DNA from: Simplicispira psychrophila DSM 11588
Lineage (GTDB): Bacteria; Pseudomonadota; Gammaproteobacteria; Burkholderiales; Burkholderiaceae_C
Reading direction: 5' to 3'
DNA: 64,000 nucleotides
Assembly: GCF_000688255.1 (NCBI RefSeq)
Contig: NZ_JHYS01000004.1
Coordinates: 1-64,000, forward strand
The notes below the pieces were generated by a model. The model worked only from the letters and a program-made list of their open reading frames with translations. It did not search any database and was not told the DNA's origin. Both the position numbers and the translations under genes were made by a program. This document shows, in pieces, positions 59,645-64,000 of the stretch. Positions within the stretch are counted from its first letter, which is position 1, and each line of letters opens with the position of its first letter.

Positions 59645-61666
59645 TCAGGCGGTTTCTGCACTGGGCGTCAGTACCGCCTGCAAAACGGCCCGGTTGCGGC
59701 CCTGTTGCTTGGCGGCGTACAGAGCAGCGTCGGCCTGCTCGAACAGGGCCTGGGCCAGCGCGCCATCCAGCGCGTGGGCCAGTTCAGCGTCCAATACGGC
59801 GTCATACGCCTGCGCCGTGCTGCCAAATATCGGGTGGATACAGGCCACGCCAATGCTGATGGTGACCCAGGATGCCGTCGGCGAGTCGGCATGTGTGATG
59901 CCTGCACCGACCACGGCAGCGCACATTTTTTGTGCCAGGGCCAGTGCCTGTGAGGCTTCACTGTCGGGCAGCACGATGGCAAATTCCTCGCCGCCATAAC
60001 GCGCCACCAGTTCGTCGGCACGCGAGACCATGCCGGCCAGCATGTGCGCCACGCGCCTGAGACACTCGTCGCCTTCGATGTGGCCGTAGTGGTCGTTGTA
60101 GCGCTTGAAGTGATCGACATCGATCATCAGCAGCGACAGCGCCGCGTGGTTGCGCATGGCGCGCTGCCACTGGGTGGCCACATGTTCATCGAGTGCACGG
60201 CGGTTGGCCACCTGCGTCAGGGGATCGAGGCGCACCTTTTGTTCGAGTACGGCGCGGTAATCGGCCAGCTCTTGCTCGGTCTGTTTGCGCTCGGTGATGT
60301 CCTGCACGGTGCCGGTCAGGCGCGCGACCTGACGTGGCGAAGGGGGGGCTTCATATTCAGCCCACACTTGCACCCAGCGTATCTGCTGGTCATTCGCCCG
60401 GCAGATGCCGTATTGAATCTGCACGGGTTGGCGCAGCGCAATGGTCTGTTCATGCAGCGCCACTACTTCCTGGCGGTTGTCGGGGTGGATCAGCTTGATC
60501 CATTGATGCCGCAGCATGACGTTGCCGTCCTCCCAGCCAAAGATGGTGCGGGCCATCGAAGACAGGGTGAAGGCGTCAGCAGCTGCGTCATAGGCGAAAT
60601 AGCCGATGGAGGCCGCTTTTTGTGCCCCTTCGAGCCATAGCATGTTGCGCTGCAGAGCGACTTTCAGGGCTTGTTCCTGCAGCCGGCCGCGCCGCTGCGC
60701 AAAAGCAAAAATAATGCCGGTGAGCAACAAACCCAGACTGACTGGCAGGCTTAGCGCCAGCCCTTCGCGCACCCGGGTATCGGCAAAAATTTCCTCGGTG
60801 TCGATTTTTGACACCATGTACCAGGGCGATCCAGGCACGGCACTGAGCATGGCCATGGTGTCTTTGCCCCGGTAATCGCGGCTGTAGAAGATGCCGCGCG
60901 CGCCAGCTAAGGCTTGCACTGCCGGGTCGCTGTGTTGCGTCAGGGGGATGCGCAAAGTGAACTCTGCCCCGGTGCGGTGGCGCAACGGGCTCAGAAACAG
61001 CACGTCATCGCCGTCGCGGCGGACGATGCTGGACTCGGCCGTTTCGCTGGACGTGGGCCAAATTTGCAGCAGGGGAAACAGGCTGGTGCGCACATCGATG
61101 ACCAGCCACACCGCCCCCAAGGGGTGTGCGCCGTCAAAAATGGGCGCCAGCAGGCTGAAAAAGGGAAAGGCAAAATAATCGTCACGGCGCGGTTCGACCA
61201 CGCCTGTCTGGGCGGTGGTAAAGGTCTGGTGCAAGGCTTGCAGTTCGGGCCCGGGCATCTGCCATGCCGTGTCCTGGGGCAACAGCAGCCGGCCTTGCGT
61301 GTCAACCAGATGGACAGCGGTGTAATTGGATCGTTCTTGCAATATGCGCAGCCGCTCGGTCAGCAGCACTTGGCGCGCCTGCGAGGGCTGGCGCAGCCAC
61401 TGCGACAGCGCCTGGGCCAGCAGCACGTCATCGGACAGCGCCATGGCATCGGTCAGGCGCTGCTCGCGCCAGGCGCCCACGCTGTGGACCTGCAACTGGT
61501 TGATGGCCTGCAGTTCACGCTCTGCCTGGTGGCGGTAATGCGCCAAGCGCTGCTGGTACAGGAGGGTGACGCACCAGACCAGGAGCCCCAAGACGGCCGC
61601 AGCGATCAACACAATCGCCTTGCCGGCATGGCTGCGGCATTTCTTCAGCACGGTCGGCAGAAGCAT
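59645..61666 (-). CDS. Membrane-bound PAS-GGDEF diguanylate cyclase
   Basis: A 673-residue sensor enzyme. TM1 is KAIVLIAAAVLGLLVWCVTLLYQ (about 16-38) and TM2 LALSLPVSLGLLLTGIIFAFA (about 305-325); between them lies a periplasmic dCache-like domain with YTAVHLVDTQGRLLLP and VWLVIDVRTSLFPLL. A PAS/PAC unit (GWEDGNVMLRHQ to LTGTVQDITERK) follows, then GGDEF, where the active site is ARYGGEEFAIVLPD. The allosteric I-site, normally RxxD five residues before GGEEF, reads RADE here, so feedback inhibition by c-di-GMP may be weakened. It converges on the truncated gene. Confidence 0.9.
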   Translation of the reverse strand: MLLPTVLKKCRSHAGKAIVLIAAAVLGLLVWCVTLLYQQRLAHYRHQAERELQAINQLQVHSVGAWREQRLTDAMALSDDVLLAQALSQWLRQPSQARQVLLTERLRILQERSNYTAVHLVDTQGRLLLPQDTAWQMPGPELQALHQTFTTAQTGVVEPRRDDYFAFPFFSLLAPIFDGAHPLGAVWLVIDVRTSLFPLLQIWPTSSETAESSIVRRDGDDVLFLSPLRHRTGAEFTLRIPLTQHSDPAVQALAGARGIFYSRDYRGKDTMAMLSAVPGSPWYMVSKIDTEEIFADTRVREGLALSLPVSLGLLLTGIIFAFAQRRGRLQEQALKVALQRNMLWLEGAQKAASIGYFAYDAAADAFTLSSMARTIFGWEDGNVMLRHQWIKLIHPDNRQEVVALHEQTIALRQPVQIQYGICRANDQQIRWVQVWAEYEAPPSPRQVARLTGTVQDITERKQTEQELADYRAVLEQKVRLDPLTQVANRRALDEHVATQWQRAMRNHAALSLLMIDVDHFKRYNDHYGHIEGDECLRRVAHMLAGMVSRADELVARYGGEEFAIVLPDSEASQALALAQKMCAAVVGAGITHADSPTASWVTISIGVACIHPIFGSTAQAYDAVLDAELAHALDGALAQALFEQADAALYAAKQQGRNRAVLQAVLTPSAETA

Positions 61667-61970
61667 GGTGGGCCTGTGGTGGAGCAGAAGTTATACAAAG
61701 GTATTTTTTCAATTTTTGCGAAATAGTTGCCATGCTATCGAATCTTCCTGCGTCTGCCCTGACGCTAAAAGGACTAGCGCCCTCGTCCCTGGCCTCTGTC
61801 TGAGTTGGGACTGACCCCGGCTGGCTTGTATCACTTGGCGCTGTCCCAGCGCGACAGGATCGCAACCAGGGCGCAAGAATTAATCTGTCGCAATTTGAAA
61901 CCAAGATGGAGGGGGTAGTGGCATCGGCCGATTTTGACTGCCCCTGTCTTTTTTCATGTCAGAGGTTTCC
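61667..61970. other. Gene-free region before a solute-binding-protein remnant
   Basis: About 300 bp with no recognisable gene. It carries the divergent promoters of the diguanylate cyclase and the binding-protein remnant; no hexamers or repeats stand out clearly. Confidence 0.35.
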
Positions 61971-63477
61971 ATGCCAGTGACCCGCCGCAATGCCCTTCGC
62001 CATGCCGCCTTGTTGGGTGGGTGGGCGCTCACAGAGCTGGGTGCCGTACCGGTGCAGGAGGCCCAGACCCGCAAGACGGGCGTGGTGATCAGCATCTCAC
62101 TGGAGCCCGACAGTCTGGACCCGACCACCTCGCCGACCGCGTCGATTGGGGAGGTGGTGCACTACAACGTTTTCGAGAACCTGCTCAGAATCGCTGAAGA
62201 CGGCCTGCTGTCCGGGCAGCTGGCGCACGCCTGAAGCCAGGACGCCACCGGCCGGCGCTACACCTTTCAGCTGCGCAAGGACGTGGTGTTTCACGATGGC
62301 GCCGTTTTCGACGCGCACGCCGTGCGCTTCAGCCTGGAGCGCGGACGCGCCGCGCAATCGACCAACAAGGCCAAAAAGGCGCTGTTCGACAACATCGCCA
62401 GCGTGGAGACACCCGACCCTTACACCGTGGTGCTGATGCTGCACCACGCCAATGCCAGCACCCTGTTCCGACTCGGTGAGAGTACGGCGGTGATTCTGCA
62501 CCCGGCCAGCGCCGCCCAGGCCGCCATCGCGCCGGTCGGTACCGGGCCGTACCAGTTTGTGGAGTGGAAAAAAGGCTGGGGCGTCACGCTGCTGAAGTCA
62601 CCCCGCTATCGCCACGCCGCGCAGGTGCCGCTGGAGCAGGCGACGTTCCGCTTCATTGCCGATCCGGCTGTGCAAGCTGCAGCCGTGCAGTCGGGCGAGG
62701 TGGATGTGTTCTTCAATATTGCCACCGACAACGCGCTGCGCTTTCGCTCCGATCCGCGCTACCAGGTGCTGGTGGGTGCGTCCAGCGGCAAGGGCATGTT
62801 GGCCATCAACCATCGACGCCCCCCGTTAAACGATGTGCGCGTGCGCCGTGCCATCACCCATGCCATCGATCGCGAGGCTTTCATCAAGAGCGTGCTGTAT
62901 GGACAGGGGCGCGCTATTGGCAGCCATTTTTCACCCACCGATGCCGGCTATGTACACCTGACAGGTGTTTATCCTTTCGATCCGTTGCGTGCCCAGGGGC
63001 TGCTCAAGGCCGCCGGCGTGCCATTGCCGTTGAAGCTGTCGCTGACCCTGCCGCCGACGCCCTATGCGCGCGCTGGTGGGCCGGTGTTGGCGCAAGCGCT
63101 GGCCCAGGTCGGCATCCAGCTGCACATCGAGCCGGTGGACTGGGCGCAGTGGCTGGCGGGCACCTTCAAGGGTAATTTTGACCTGACGCTGATCAACCAC
63201 GTCGAGCCGCTGGACTACGCCATCTACACCGACCCGGACTACTACTTCGGCTATGACAGCGCCGATTTTCGGGGTCTGGTGGCAGGCCATGACGCCGCGC
63301 CAACAGCGCGCGCGGGTGCTGCTGTTTAACGAAATACAACGCCATCTGGCAGCCGATGCCGCCAACGCATGGATCTTCACGCCGCAGCTGAGCACCGTGG
63401 CGCGCAAGGGCCTCAAGGGCCTGTGGATGAACTACCCGATCTTTGCGCACGACATCGCTGCCATGTCCTGGGAATAG
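61971..63477 (+). pseudogene. ABC-transporter solute-binding protein (family 5, DppA/OppA-like), disrupted twice
   Basis: The remnant starts at ATG 61971 (AGAGG upstream) with a Tat-like signal TRRNALRHAALLGGWAL. The frame stops at TGA 62232-62234 after LSGQLAHA, in the position where family members read W (LAxxW followed by SxDxxGxxYTFxLR; here SQDATGRRYTFQLRK). So TGA probably replaces TGG. The same frame continues to FRGLVAGHDAAP and ends at 63329, while the family C-terminus (MTPRQQRARVLLFNEIQRHL to IFAHDIAAMSWE) is in another frame ending 63477, showing a frameshift near 63275-63300. It would have bound peptides or nickel-like ligands in the periplasm. Confidence 0.85.
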
Positions 63478-63532
63478 ACAACCGGCTGCCCGTGGCCGCC
63501 GTCCGGCCGATTTGCGCTAAGGTGGCGCTCTC

Positions 63533-64000
63533 ATGAACCTGTCCTTTCTTCGCCTTGGTTGGCGCACGCTGTGGCGCGATCTGCGCGCGGGCGAGTTGCG
63601 CCTGTTGCTGGTTGCCGTCACGTTGGCGGTGGCGGCCCTCACTTCAGTGGGCTTTTTTGCCGACCGGCTGCAAAGCGGTTTGCAGCGCGATGCACTGCAA
63701 CTGCTCGGCGGTGATGTGGTGATCTCCAGCGATGTGCCCACGCCCGCTGTTTTTGTTCAGCGCGCGCAGGCATTGGGCTTGCAGACCGCCACCAGCATGG
63801 GCTTTCCGACCATGGCGCGGGCCAGCGAGGTGCAAGGCGGCGCAGCCAAGCTGGTGGCGCTTAAAAGTGTGCAGCCGGGCTACCCGCTGCGCGGCAGCAT
63901 GCAAGTGGCCGACGCGCCCGGTGTGCCGTCCCACGTGACGCGCGACATTCCAGCGCAGGGTGAAGTCTGGGTGGACGCGCCGCTGTTGGAAGCGCTGGGC
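63533..64000 (+). CDS. FtsX-like ABC transporter permease (5' part only)
   Basis: The first 156 residues of an open frame that leaves the window. MNLSFLRLGWRTLWRDLRAG is followed by a membrane segment (ELRLLLVAVTLAVAALTSVGFFA) and a periplasmic region with LLGGDVVISSDVPTP, matching the start of YbbP/LolC-E-like permeases of the FtsX family, which in this group are large proteins with ten membrane segments. The cognate ATPase is not in the window, at least not upstream. Confidence 0.78.
   Translation, partial: MNLSFLRLGWRTLWRDLRAGELRLLLVAVTLAVAALTSVGFFADRLQSGLQRDALQLLGGDVVISSDVPTPAVFVQRAQALGLQTATSMGFPTMARASEVQGGAAKLVALKSVQPGYPLRGSMQVADAPGVPSHVTRDIPAQGEVWVDAPLLEALG

Overview
The window is a GC-rich chromosomal segment of a betaproteobacterium, most likely in the Comamonadaceae (Burkholderiales). 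Support comes from familiar neighbour pairs (argF-argD, rpsT-murJ, hda-HAD phosphatase-pcnB-folK), a DUF3579 and a DUF3460 gene, and a dispersed palindromic repeat of the AGCGCTTAT...AAGCGCT type. No rRNA genes or CRISPR arrays were seen. All family assignments are by reading protein motifs, not by database search.

Layout. (1) 1-4366: the right end of an integrated element (toprim primase-like, DUF927 ATPase, small proteins), five overlapping rightward genes ending beside a tRNA-Lys(CUU) whose 3' end faces the element. (2) 4.5-28.6 kb: core genes including a beta-hydroxyacid dehydrogenase, guaC, uvrD, a PhoX-type phosphatase behind a clear Pho box, argF/argD, a DUF3579 gene behind a 22-bp perfect palindrome, rpsT/murJ, a SirB1-like protein, an esterase, an AI-2E-type permease, purM, hda, a HAD-IB phosphatase, pcnB, folK, an iron-sulfur flavin reductase, and envelope proteins of unknown role. 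(3) 28.9-38.5 kb: acyl-CoA metabolism (AMP-dependent acyl-CoA synthetase, CaiB/BaiF CoA-transferase, glutaryl-CoA dehydrogenase), a 5-carboxymethyl-2-hydroxymuconate isomerase-like gene, panD, nadB, scpA and a DUF3460 gene, then bamE.

(4) 39.15-46.78 kb: the most interesting region, a compact same-strand cassette of five genes: SWIM zinc-finger protein, DUF5691, MoxR-type AAA+ ATPase, DUF5682 and a vWA protein with an intact MIDAS. Gene spacing (overlaps or gaps of 51 bp or less) suggests one transcript. MoxR ATPases and vWA proteins commonly act as a chaperone pair; DUF5682 carries Gly/His and Glu motifs that resemble the TraB/TIKI/EreA-like hydrolase superfamily, so this may be an ATPase-controlled effector system.

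(5) 47-58 kb: SulP transporter and metG, then an accessory patch with lower GC: a remnant of a hipA 3' end, an orphan gene, a secreted beta-rich protein broken by one in-frame TAG, an intact hipBA pair, and a membrane-anchored Mrr-like nuclease homologue that appears to lack a catalytic lysine. Beyond it lie mrp and an FdhF/YdeP-type molybdoenzyme. (6) 59.4-64 kb: a truncated gene, a PAS-GGDEF diguanylate cyclase, a solute-binding-protein pseudogene (nonsense codon plus frameshift), and the 5' part of an FtsX-like ABC permease.

A theme across the window is an imperfect palindromic repeat family (about ten copies) that sits between genes, supplies a stop codon to one gene, and is read in frame inside uvrD and metG, in both cases in the linker before the C-terminal domain.
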